Part shown: one piece after another, positions 1-6,545 of the stretch | How positions within the stretch are numbered: the stretch's first letter is position 1 | Layout of the letters: every line of letters starts with the position of its first letter | NCBI GenBank assembly: GCA_029781465.1 | Contig: JAKOWQ010000075.1 | Location: 1-8,662, forward strand | Source of the DNA: Pseudomonadota bacterium | GTDB lineage: Bacteria; Pseudomonadota; Alphaproteobacteria; Sphingomonadales; Sphingomonadaceae | Direction of reading: 5' to 3' | Length of the DNA: 8,662 nt | Notes under the pieces: generated by a model | Database searches by the model: none | Told to the model about the DNA's origin: nothing | What the model saw: only the letters and a program-made list of their open reading frames with translations | Made by a program: the position numbers and the translations under genes

Positions 1-429
1 CTCCGGCAGAGACATCAGTGCCTGCTCCTCAAGCAGATCGAGAACCGCGCGCATGTTGCTGGCGTTGAGAGCACCCAACGCCGCCTCGATCTCTGGATAT
101 TCGCGGCGCAGCGCGCGCAAACGGAATGCCGGGACCAGATCGACGATCAACGGGCTTCGCGCCTCGGCCGATGCCTGAGCGGTGCGATCATCATAGGCCA
201 CCGCCTCACCGAACAAGCCGTTGGCGCGCACAATACGCAGCAGCAGCCGCTTGCCATTGGTACCGTCAAGGCCGAACAGAACCGATCCGCTCCGAATCAG
301 ATAGAGACCTTCGGGTGCCTCGGTGCGGCTGAAGATAAGTGCACCGCGCGCAAATCGCCGCTGGACCATGGCCGACCTGAGCGCCAGATTCGGTGCGCGC
401 GAAAGCCGGTCAATCCAGTTTGGTCGCAT
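1..429 (-). CDS. Crp/Fnr-family transcriptional regulator (partial, N-terminal part)
   Basis: Transcription factor of the Crp/Fnr type; only the first 143 codons are in the window, read leftwards from ATG at 427-429 and still open at position 1. The visible part is a cyclic-nucleotide-binding-like beta-roll: a hydrophobic start (NWIDRLSRAP), the strand-turn segment EGLYLIRSGSVLFGL around residues 40-54, and the FGEAVAYDDRTAQ segment around residues 73-85, which corresponds to the phosphate-binding cassette. It is followed by the start of the long dimerisation helix (ASNMRAVLDLLEEQAL). The Arg-Ser pair that holds cAMP in E. coli CRP is not clearly present at the expected place, so the effector may not be cAMP. 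No Fnr-type N-terminal cysteine cluster is visible. The DNA-binding helix-turn-helix should lie beyond the left edge. A weak GGAA at 435-438 precedes the start. The gene is divergent from the DUF3604 gene, with a palindrome 12 nt upstream of this ATG that could be its own operator (inference). Confidence 0.82.
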   Translation of the reverse strand, partial: MRPNWIDRLSRAPNLALRSAMVQRRFARGALIFSRTEAPEGLYLIRSGSVLFGLDGTNGKRLLLRIVRANGLFGEAVAYDDRTAQASAEARSPLIVDLVPAFRLRALRREYPEIEAALGALNASNMRAVLDLLEEQALMSLPE

Positions 430-441
430 GACGGTTCCAGA

Positions 442-457
442 TGTCAACAGGTTGACA
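442..457. promoter_or_regulatory. 16-bp palindrome, candidate operator in divergent intergenic region
   Basis: TGTCAAC-AG-GTTGACA is a perfect inverted repeat with 7-bp arms and a 2-nt centre. It lies in the 86-nt gap between the divergent Crp/Fnr-type gene (start 429) and the DUF3604 gene (start 516). Its right arm contains TTGACA (452-457), a perfect sigma70 -35 hexamer for plus-strand transcription, but no good -10 stands 16-18 nt downstream. A second weak pair is TTGCCT (461-466) and CAAGAT (484-489) at 17-nt spacing. A dyad with GTTGAC/GTCAAC half-sites suits a dimeric regulator, and the Crp/Fnr protein encoded beside it is the first candidate. That assignment is inference; only the dyad is seen directly. 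Confidence 0.45.
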
Positions 458-515
458 ACCTTGCCTCGAAGCACCCGCTAGAACAAGATGTGTTTAGGGT
501 TAGGGAGAGGAAACC

Positions 516-2408
516 ATGAACAAGCCCATCGCCGCATCTGGCCTGGCACTTGCCATCGCGCTTTCATTGGGATTCCTGCCCCAGGGAGAAACCGCGCCGG
601 CCAAGGCTGCGTCGGTGTCAGTCGCAGATGCGGCCTACCCCCAACGCCCGCTGTGGGGCGATACGCACCTGCACACCGCCAATTCCTTCGATGCCTTCAC
701 CGCCGGTCTGCGGCTCGGCCCGGAAGAGGCGTTGCGCTTTGCCAGCGGCGAAGCGGTGATGACTGCCAGCGGGATCGAGGCCAAGCTGCACCGCCCGCTC
801 GACTTCCTGGTGGTGACAGACCATTCGGATGCCATCGGGGTTACGGCGGACCTCTACAACACCCCCGAGGATCAGCTTTCCGACCCGACCCTCAAGCGCT
901 GGCGCGCAATGATGCACGAAGGCGGGAGCGCGGCCTACAAGGCGTTTCGTGAAATGGTCACAGCCGCTTCCAACGGAACCTTGCCGGCCGATTTCGCCGA
1001 CGCCGAAAAGATGCGCAAGACCGCGCGGCGGGTGTGGGACGGCCAGCTCGACGCGGTTGAACGCTACAACCGGCCGGGCAAGTTCACCGCGCTGGTCGGT
1101 TTCGAATATTCGCTCCAGCCCAAGGGCAATACCTTGCACCGCAATGTGATCTTCCGCGACGGTGCGGATCGCGCCCGGCAGGTTCTGCCCTTCCCCTCGG
1201 ACGGCCAGACCGGACCGGAGGCGCTGTGGGATTACATGGACCGCTATGAGGCCAAGACGGGGGGCCGCACCCTGGCGATTCCGCACAATTCCAACCTCTC
1301 CAGCGGCCTTGCCTTCATGCTGACCGATCCCGCCGGCGGACCGATGAGCGCCGCCTATGCCCGGCGCCGGGCGGCGCACGAACCGTTGGTCGAGGTGACC
1401 CAGTACAAGGGTGATAGCGAGGCCCACCCCTTCCTTTCGCGCAACGACGAATTTGCCGATTTCGGCGATGCTGGGTGGGAAAACGGCAACGCTCCGCTCA
1501 CCACGCTAAAGAAGCCGGAAATGTTCGCGGGCGAATATGTCCGCGAAGCGCTCAAGCGCGGCCTGGCGATCGAACACCTGATCGGGGTCAACCCCTACGC
1601 GTTCGGGATGATCGGCTCGACCGACAGCCATACCGCACTGTCTTCGGCCGAGGAGGACAATTTCCACGGCAAGTTTTCCAACGAAGGCCCGGGCAGCGAT
1701 CGCATCAATGCGGTCGTCAATCCGGGGGTCAAGGAATCGCGCCTCGGCTGGCAATACCAGGCCGGCGGGATGGCCGCGGTCTGGGCTAATGCCAACACCC
1801 GCGAGGCTATTTTCGATGCGATGGAGCGGCGCGAGGTCTATGCCACCACCGGCCCGCGCATGACCGTGCGCCTGTTCGGCGGGTGGGATTTTTCGGCCCG
1901 CGATTTCAAGGGTGACTGGGTCAAGGCCGGCTATTCCCGCGGAGTGCCGATGGGGGCGCAGCTGAAGCCCGGCAAGGGCGCCCCGGTGTTCCTGGTTTCC
2001 GCGCTCAAGGATCCCGAAGGAGCAAACCTTGACCGGGTCCAGATCGTCAAGGGCTGGGTCGATGCCCAGGGCCAGACCCACGAAAAGATCTACGATGTCA
2101 TCTGGAGCGAACCGGGCAAACGCAAGCTGCGCAAGGGCCATCTGACGCCGGTTGGCGATACGGTCGATCTTGCCACAGCCACCTATCGCAACACGATTGG
2201 CGCGAGCGAGCTGCACACGGTATGGCGCGATCCCGATTTCAGGGCTGGCGAGCACGCGTTCTATTACGCGCGGGTGCTCGAGATCCCGACCCCGCGCTGG
2301 GTGGCCTACGATGTGGTCCGCTACAAGAGCAAGGCGCCGGAAGGCGTGCGGATGAAGGATCAGGAGCGCGCCTATACCTCGCCGATCTGGTACGGTCCGC
2401 GGACCTGA
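516..2408 (+). CDS. DUF3604 domain-containing protein (exported, PHP-like metallohydrolase fold)
   Basis: A 630-aa protein of the DUF3604 family, which resembles PHP-type metal-dependent hydrolases; the substrate of the family is not established to my knowledge. Residues 1-32 look like a Sec signal peptide (Lys3, a hydrophobic stretch over residues 7-21, then an AKAAS-type cleavage region), so the protein probably acts in the periplasm or envelope. Metal-ligand-like motifs run through the chain: GDTHLHT (His51, His53), VVTDHSD (Asp102, His103, Asp105), GFEYS (Glu197), LHRNVIF (His208), IPHNSN (His257) and GSTDSH (Asp370, His372). The length is typical of full-length family members. The start is fixed by GGAGAGG at 504-510, 5 nt before ATG, followed directly by the signal peptide. 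It is the first gene of a probable operon, with the alcohol dehydrogenase starting 4 nt after its stop. The family call is confident; hydrolase activity is inferred from the histidine/aspartate pattern. Confidence 0.9.
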   Translation: MNKPIAASGLALAIALSLGFLPQGETAPAKAASVSVADAAYPQRPLWGDTHLHTANSFDAFTAGLRLGPEEALRFASGEAVMTASGIEAKLHRPLDFLVVTDHSDAIGVTADLYNTPEDQLSDPTLKRWRAMMHEGGSAAYKAFREMVTAASNGTLPADFADAEKMRKTARRVWDGQLDAVERYNRPGKFTALVGFEYSLQPKGNTLHRNVIFRDGADRARQVLPFPSDGQTGPEALWDYMDRYEAKTGGRTLAIPHNSNLSSGLAFMLTDPAGGPMSAAYARRRAAHEPLVEVTQYKGDSEAHPFLSRNDEFADFGDAGWENGNAPLTTLKKPEMFAGEYVREALKRGLAIEHLIGVNPYAFGMIGSTDSHTALSSAEEDNFHGKFSNEGPGSDRINAVVNPGVKESRLGWQYQAGGMAAVWANANTREAIFDAMERREVYATTGPRMTVRLFGGWDFSARDFKGDWVKAGYSRGVPMGAQLKPGKGAPVFLVSALKDPEGANLDRVQIVKGWVDAQGQTHEKIYDVIWSEPGKRKLRKGHLTPVGDTVDLATATYRNTIGASELHTVWRDPDFRAGEHAFYYARVLEIPTPRWVAYDVVRYKSKAPEGVRMKDQERAYTSPIWYGPRT

Positions 2409-2412
2409 CGCA

Positions 2413-3567
2413 GTGGCCGCGATCCACCTTCCGCGCACGATCCGCATCGGCGGCGGAACGCTGGCCGAGTTACCACAGGCACTGGCGCAATCGGGGCTGT
2501 CGCGTCCGGCTATCGTGACCGACGCGTGGATCGCCCAGTGCGGGGTGCTCGACCGGGTGCTGGCGATCCTTGCCGAGGCGGGGATGCCGGCCCGCGCCTT
2601 TTGCGAGGCGATCCCCGATCCTACCGTGGCCTCGGTCGAGGCGGCAACCGCCTTCGTCCGCGACGGCAATCACGATTGCGTGATCGGCCTGGGCGGCGGC
2701 AGTCCGATCGATACCGCCAAGGCCGTCGCAGTGCTGGCGCGCCATCCGCGCCCGATGCGCGATCTCAAGGCCCCGCACCAGGAGGACGAACCGGGTCTGC
2801 CGATCGTTGCCATCTCGACTACCGCCGGAACCGGATCGGAAGCCACCCGCTTCACCATCGTCACCGACCAGACCACCGATGAAAAGATGCTCTGCGCGGG
2901 ACTGGCCTATTTGCCGAGCATCGCGATCGTCGATTTCGAACTGACGCTGAGCAAGCCCGCGCGCCTTACCGCCGATACCGGGATCGACAGTCTGGTCCAC
3001 GCGATAGAGGCCTATGTTTCCAAACGCGCCAATCCTTTCGCGGATTCGATGGCGCTTTCGGCGATGCGGCTGATCTGGCCCAACCTGCCGCGCGCCTGCG
3101 CCGATCCCGGCGACCGCGCCGCGCGCGAGGCGCTGATGCTGGGGGCGTTGCAGGGCGGGATCGCCTTTTCCAACTCCTCGGTCGCGCTGGTTCACGGGAT
3201 GAGCCGCCCGATCGGCGCGCATTTCCATGTCAGTCACGGCCTGTCCAACGCGATGCTGATGCCAGTGGTAACCCGCTGGTCCGCGCCGGGCGCCCTGCAC
3301 CGCTACGCCGAATGTGCGCGAACGATGGCGATCGCGCATGACAGCGAGAGCGACCAGTCGGCAGTCGGCCGTCTGGTCGAAGCGCTCGAGGCGATCAACG
3401 CAGAGCTCAAGGTTCCCAGCCCGGCTGCCTACGGCATCGACAAGGCGCACTGGGACGAACTGCTGCCGCTGATGGCCGAACAGGCCCTCGCCTCGGGTTC
3501 GCCCGGCAACAATCCGCGCGTTCCCCAGGCCGACGAGATCGTCGAATTGTACCGGCAGGCCTGGTAG
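2413..3567 (+). CDS. iron-containing alcohol dehydrogenase family protein
   Basis: A 384-aa NAD(P)-dependent, group III metal-dependent alcohol dehydrogenase (Fe-ADH family, which includes lactaldehyde reductase, butanol dehydrogenase and maleylacetate reductase-like enzymes). It would interconvert an alcohol and an aldehyde or ketone in the cytoplasm. The N-terminal nucleotide-binding half has GLGGGSPIDTAKA (Gly94-Asp100) and ISTTAGTGSEAT. The metal site is complete: Asp192 and His196 in GIDSLVHAIEAY, His261 in HGMSRPIG and His275 in HVSHG. The 14-residue step between the last two histidines matches the family. The length is normal. The start is GTG, 4 nt after the DUF3604 stop, which implies translational coupling; the N-terminal sequence (HLPRTIRIGGGTLAELP) fits the usual family start. 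Substrate cannot be told from sequence. Pairing with an exported DUF3604 protein suggests it handles an alcohol or aldehyde released by that protein or linked to it (inference). Confidence 0.92.
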   Translation: MAAIHLPRTIRIGGGTLAELPQALAQSGLSRPAIVTDAWIAQCGVLDRVLAILAEAGMPARAFCEAIPDPTVASVEAATAFVRDGNHDCVIGLGGGSPIDTAKAVAVLARHPRPMRDLKAPHQEDEPGLPIVAISTTAGTGSEATRFTIVTDQTTDEKMLCAGLAYLPSIAIVDFELTLSKPARLTADTGIDSLVHAIEAYVSKRANPFADSMALSAMRLIWPNLPRACADPGDRAAREALMLGALQGGIAFSNSSVALVHGMSRPIGAHFHVSHGLSNAMLMPVVTRWSAPGALHRYAECARTMAIAHDSESDQSAVGRLVEALEAINAELKVPSPAAYGIDKAHWDELLPLMAEQALASGSPGNNPRVPQADEIVELYRQAW

Positions 3568-3585
3568 CCGTCGCTCACAAGACAC

Positions 3586-3612
3586 TCGACAGGCCACAAT
3601 CGGTCTCATAAG
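3586..3612 (+). promoter_or_regulatory. weak sigma70-like promoter candidate ahead of the nitronate monooxygenase gene
   Basis: The 74-nt gap between the alcohol dehydrogenase and the flavoprotein gene holds TCGACA (3586-3591, five of six to the -35 consensus) and CATAAG (3607-3612, four of six to the -10 consensus). They are only 15 nt apart, which is shorter than ideal. A small inverted repeat, TCGGT (3600-3604) with ACCGA (3616-3620), overlaps the -10 area. No convincing terminator follows the dehydrogenase, so read-through from the upstream operon is equally possible. Confidence 0.22.
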
Positions 3613-3641
3613 AAAACCGAAATCACCTGGAGAGGATTTGC

Positions 3642-4628
3642 TTGCCCATGCCGCTTCCCGCCCCCTTCGATCGCCTGCGCCTGCCCGTGATCGGTTCGCC
3701 GCTGTTCATCATTTCCGGCCCCGAACTGGTGATAGCGCAGTGCAAGGCCGGGATCATCGGCAGCTTTCCCGCGCTCAACGCGCGCCCCTCGGGCGTGCTT
3801 GACGAGTGGCTGCACCGGATAACCGAGGAACTGGCCGCGCACAACCGCGACCATCCTGATCGGCCCGCCGCGCCCTTTGCGGTCAATCAGATTGTCCACA
3901 AATCGAACAACCGGCTTGAGGAAGACATGGAGGTCTGCGCCAAGTGGCAGGTGCCGATGATCATCACCTCGCTTGGCGCGCGCGAGGACGTCAATCAGGC
4001 CGCGCACAAGTGGGGCGCGATCGTGATGCACGACGTGATCAACGACCGCTTTGCCCGCAAGGCGATCGAGAAGGGCGCTGACGGGCTGATTCCGGTCGCG
4101 GCCGGGGCTGGTGGACACGCCAGCACGCTTTCTCCCTTCGCGCTGATGGCGGAGATCCGCGAATGGCATAAGGGGCTGATCGCGCTGTCGGGTTCGATTG
4201 CCTGCGGCCATTCGATCCTCGCCGCGCAGGCCATGGGGGCCGATTTCGCCTACATCGGTTCGCCCTGGATCGCCACGCGCGAGGCCAACGCCGTCGAAGG
4301 CTACAAGGATGCGGTGGTTGCCGGACGGGCCGAGGACATCGTCTATTCCAACCTCTTCACCGGGGTTCACGGCAATTACCTGCGCCCTTCAATTGTCGCA
4401 GCAGGTCTCGATCCCGACAATTTGCCCGAGAGCGATCCGACCAAGATGAATTTCGGATCGGGCGGGAATACCGAAGCCAAGGCCTGGAAGGACATCTGGG
4501 GTTCGGGTCAGGGGATCGGCGCAGTCAAGGCGGTGGAAAGCGTGGCCGAACGGGTCGACCGGCTTGAGGCCGAATACAACCAGGCCCGCGCCGAATTGGC
4601 GGCCAAGGCCCGGATGAGCCTCGCTTAG
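3642..4628 (+). CDS. nitronate monooxygenase (2-nitropropane dioxygenase-like) family flavoprotein
   Basis: A 328-aa FMN-dependent TIM-barrel protein of the nitronate monooxygenase family. Members with proven activity oxidise alkyl nitronates to carbonyl compounds and nitrite; many homologues act on other or unknown substrates. Visible family features are the N-terminal PVIGSPLFIISGPELV strand, IGSFPALNAR, the glycine-histidine segment AGAGGHAS with His159 (the position of the catalytic histidine in studied members), the phosphate-binding SGSIACGHSILAA and MGADFAYIGSPW. The C-terminal 40 residues are a charged helix (VDRLEAEYNQARAEL). No signal peptide is seen, so it is cytoplasmic. The start is uncertain: TTG at 3642 stands 6 nt after the strong GGAGAGG (3629-3635), whereas ATG at 3648 stands 12 nt after it and would shorten the protein by two residues. 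It lies 74 nt after the alcohol dehydrogenase on the same strand, so co-expression is possible. Its stop overlaps the stop of the convergent AHH gene by 4 bp. Confidence 0.88.
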   Translation: MPMPLPAPFDRLRLPVIGSPLFIISGPELVIAQCKAGIIGSFPALNARPSGVLDEWLHRITEELAAHNRDHPDRPAAPFAVNQIVHKSNNRLEEDMEVCAKWQVPMIITSLGAREDVNQAAHKWGAIVMHDVINDRFARKAIEKGADGLIPVAAGAGGHASTLSPFALMAEIREWHKGLIALSGSIACGHSILAAQAMGADFAYIGSPWIATREANAVEGYKDAVVAGRAEDIVYSNLFTGVHGNYLRPSIVAAGLDPDNLPESDPTKMNFGSGGNTEAKAWKDIWGSGQGIGAVKAVESVAERVDRLEAEYNQARAELAAKARMSLA

Positions 4629-5176
4629 ACCTCTTCGGGAGCCGTGGCCGGCCACAGCGCGCCGGCCATCGCATCGAGTTCGCTGAAATCGAAGCCCGTG
4701 CCGAGCGGATCGCGGCGGTTGAGCCGCATCCGCCGCTGCTGGTCGAGCAGACGGCGCCGCAAGGCCCGCTGCAGCAGGCGCAACCGTTCGAGCGCTTCGC
4801 TCAGCGCCACCTCGGGCGCCTTCATCCGTACCACGGACCAGTTCGCCTCGATCTGGCCGACGCGTTCGATCACCAGCTCGTTGTAATCGCGGTGCGGCCC
4901 GCGGTGGAGCGGCAATCCGATCCGCACCGCCGCGCTGTCATTGGCGGGAAGCAGCAAGCCGTTGCTGCGAAAATCGTCAAACCCCAGCCGCTCGCGCCCC
5001 AGGCCATCGAGCAGCGGGGCGAAGCATGACCGGCCCAGCAACTGGCGCGGCAGGATATGGTGGCGTTGCATTCCGGGATCGTAACCGGGAGCACCGCAGC
5101 GGTTGACCGCGCGAAAGCTCAGCCGGGTGCGTTGCGGAATGAGCAGACCGGATCCGGTACGAGTCAGGTCGGCCAA
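4625..5176 (-). CDS. AHH-motif domain protein (HNH/EndoVII nuclease superfamily)
   Basis: A 183-aa protein with the AHH arrangement found in predicted nucleases of the HNH/endonuclease VII superfamily. RHHILPRQL gives His39-His40, FRSNGLLLPAND (residues 69-80) is the middle segment, and LPLHRGPHRDYNELV gives His91 and His95. After the domain comes an arginine- and leucine-rich helix (about residues 115-150) and a conserved-looking tail (NRRDPLGTGFDFSELD). There is no signal peptide and no long toxin-delivery N-terminus, so it is a stand-alone small protein, unlike typical polymorphic-toxin AHH domains. I chose TTG at 5176 because GGGGAGAGG (5185-5193) stands 8 nt upstream. The reading frame stays open to 5497, but the upstream part only shadows the preceding gene. 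It starts 29 nt after that gene's stop and is probably co-transcribed with it. The motif call is good; nuclease activity is inferred. Confidence 0.8.
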   Translation of the reverse strand: MADLTRTGSGLLIPQRTRLSFRAVNRCGAPGYDPGMQRHHILPRQLLGRSCFAPLLDGLGRERLGFDDFRSNGLLLPANDSAAVRIGLPLHRGPHRDYNELVIERVGQIEANWSVVRMKAPEVALSEALERLRLLQRALRRRLLDQQRRMRLNRRDPLGTGFDFSELDAMAGALWPATAPEEV

Positions 5177-5205
5177 GGCCGTTTCCTCTCCCCGCGGCTC
5201 CGCAT

Positions 5206-5980
5206 TCAGCCGATCCTGGCCATAACCATCGCCCCGTCCGGGCGCGGTTCGGCAATCAGCCGCACACCCGCCGGACCGGGCAGGTCGATACGCTGGCGCA
5301 GCGGGCCGGACAGCACCAGTTCGTTGATAAGCCGCACGGCGATGCGCGCCGCCTCGGCGGCATCGCGTCCCTCTCCGGCATCGAGGGTCAGTTCCTGTCC
5401 GGTAAAATAGCGCAGGCCCAGCGAGACCATCCTTCCGTCGTTCTGGCGGTGCAGCGTGGTCAGCCCCAGCGCGGGAAAGGCACCGCCGTTGAGCCAATCT
5501 GTCACCACCTTGCGGAAATAGGCCGGTTCGATCCAGCTGCGCGCGGGCAACCAGGATACCGCGAGCAGCCCCGGCAATCCCGCCAGCCGCGCGCCCAGCC
5601 CCGCCAGCGCCCGCACCACCGGCATCATCGCCCGCCCTTCAACCAGGTGCGGCCCCGGGGCCAGGGCAAGAGCTTCGCCCTGCGGCTTGATATCCAGTCC
5701 CAGCAGGGTGCCAGGTGGGGGTGCCTTGGCCGCGGCAGCCGGTGCAAGCCCGGTGCAATCGAACGTAAGCCCCAGCGCCAGCAACTCGAGCCAGCCCGCC
5801 TGTCCGCCCGGATCGTGACTTATCGAGAATCCCAGACCGGCATCGGCCAGCCCGGCCAGATCCGCAATCGCGGCAGCATCGGGCCGGTGGCCTTTCGCGA
5901 AGAGCAGCGAAAGGACCGGACCGCCGGCATGCGCCTCGCTGTCATCCCTGCCGACGATGGCACCCCCCGATCACAGGCAT
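5206..5980 (-). pseudogene. hypothetical protein of about 257 aa, reading frame broken by one base near the start
   Basis: I do not recognise this family. From TTG at 5784 there is an intact 192-codon frame, but coding-like sequence in the same frame continues upstream (SEAHAGGPVLSLLFAKG, then GLGFSISHDPGGQAGW) to a TGA at 5971-5973, without any ATG, GTG or TTG. An ATG at 5978-5980 with AAGG 5 nt before it reads MPVIGG and then enters the six-G run (5963-5968 on the plus strand as C). It leaves in the wrong frame and stops after 12 codons. Removing one G joins MPVIGG directly to AIVGRDDSEAHAGG and gives a clean 257-aa protein. The body is rich in Ala, Gly and Leu, with no signal peptide or clear catalytic motif; notable segments are WLPARSWIEPAYFRKVV, ALGLTTLHRQNDGRMV and FTGQELTLD. 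It lies 91 nt after the flavodoxin-like gene and 29 nt before the AHH gene. It may be a true lesion, a homopolymer sequencing error, or a functional gene starting at 5784. Confidence 0.6.
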
Positions 5981-6005
5981 TATTGCCTTGTATTCTCTGG
6001 CACTA

Positions 6006-6063
6006 TTGCGCGCCCTTAGTCGAGTCCCCACGCGCAAGACCGCTCCAAAGCGGATCAAGTCTT
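6006..6063. other. two adjacent inverted repeats in a 91-nt intergenic gap
   Basis: The gap between the flavodoxin-like gene and the broken 257-aa gene holds a perfect 7-bp inverted repeat, TTGCGCG (6006-6012) with CGCGCAA (6031-6037), around an 18-nt loop. Next to it is CCGCT-CCAA-AGCGG (6040-6053), flanked by AAGAC (6036-6040) and GTCTT (6059-6063), which can extend that stem across a 6-nt bulge. The two structures share bases 6036-6037, so in full they exclude each other. No U-run follows on the minus-strand transcript, so these are not classic intrinsic terminators. They could be a leader structure or an mRNA-processing site; function is unknown. Confidence 0.3.
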
Positions 6064-6071
6064 CACTGCGC

Positions 6072-6545
6072 CTAGAACAGGCCGAGCGCAATCCCCTCGC
6101 TCATCAGCGCGCCGAGCTCGCGGCAGCGATCGAGATCGGGCCGCGCAACGGCCTTTTCGGCGAGGATATCCTCTGCCGTTTGCGCCTCTAGGTTGACGAT
6201 CAAGGGGTCCGCCACCCGCCGCAAGCGCCAACCGGTGACAATTCGATCCAGCTGGGCCTGCGCCCCGCGCCCGTCGGAACCGGCGGCGATCATGGTCGCA
6301 TAGGGGCGCCCCTCGATCCGTCCGAGCAACGGGTAATAGCAGCGGTCGAACAGCTCCTTCATCGCCCCGCTCGTTGCGCCGAGGTTCTCGGGGCAGACGA
6401 ACAGATAGCCCGCAGCGGCCAGCAAATCCGCCGCATCGGCGCTTTCCGCCGAAAGGAGCAGCGACCGCCCGGCGGCCGCCTCATGGGCGGCCTGGGCCAT
6501 AGCCCGCGCCGCGCCCGTCCGGCTGTGCCAGACGATCGCCAGCAT
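6072..6545 (-). CDS. flavodoxin-like / NAD(P)H-dependent FMN reductase-like protein
   Basis: A 157-aa flavodoxin-fold protein, probably an FMN-binding electron carrier or small NAD(P)H-dependent oxidoreductase in the cytoplasm. The first strand and phosphate loop are MLAIVWHSRTGAA (loop residues 8-13, a variant of the flavodoxin T/S-x-T-G pattern). A second strand ends in YLFVCPENLGATSGAMKELFDR (residues 47-68), the flavin-contact loop typical of FMN reductase-like flavodoxins. A third, ATMIAAGSDGRGA (residues 83-95), is the other flavin loop. The length matches minimal flavodoxin-like domains. The start is ATG at 6543-6545, which overlaps the upstream TGA by one base (TGATG), so translation is coupled to the exported 411-aa protein gene. 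That pairing suggests a shared redox task, but nothing in the partner identifies it. The fold call is good; the exact reaction is unknown. Confidence 0.82.
   Translation of the reverse strand: MLAIVWHSRTGAARAMAQAAHEAAAGRSLLLSAESADAADLLAAAGYLFVCPENLGATSGAMKELFDRCYYPLLGRIEGRPYATMIAAGSDGRGAQAQLDRIVTGWRLRRVADPLIVNLEAQTAEDILAEKAVARPDLDRCRELGALMSEGIALGLF

Noticed and set aside
494..505. TTAGGGTTAGGG, a telomere-like double repeat
   Set aside because: Only two units, and they run into the purine-rich ribosome binding site of the DUF3604 gene in a bacterial context; chance match.
1506..2669. Long minus-strand open frame (387 codons) across the DUF3604 gene, and similar ones at 2470-3609 and 3606-4370
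   Set aside because: Antisense shadows typical of GC-rich genes. Their translations are Arg/Gly/Ala-rich without recognisable domains, while the plus-strand frames carry clear family motifs.
5177..5497. N-terminal extension of the AHH protein to a 290-aa product
   Set aside because: The added residues are low-complexity Arg/Ala/Gly sequence overlapping the preceding gene in another frame. TTG at 5176 has a strong ribosome binding site and begins the plausible protein.
6020..6037. TCGAGTCCCC resembling a tRNA T-loop and 3' stem
   Set aside because: The preceding bases do not pair to form a T-stem, and no anticodon or D arm could be fitted; not a tRNA.
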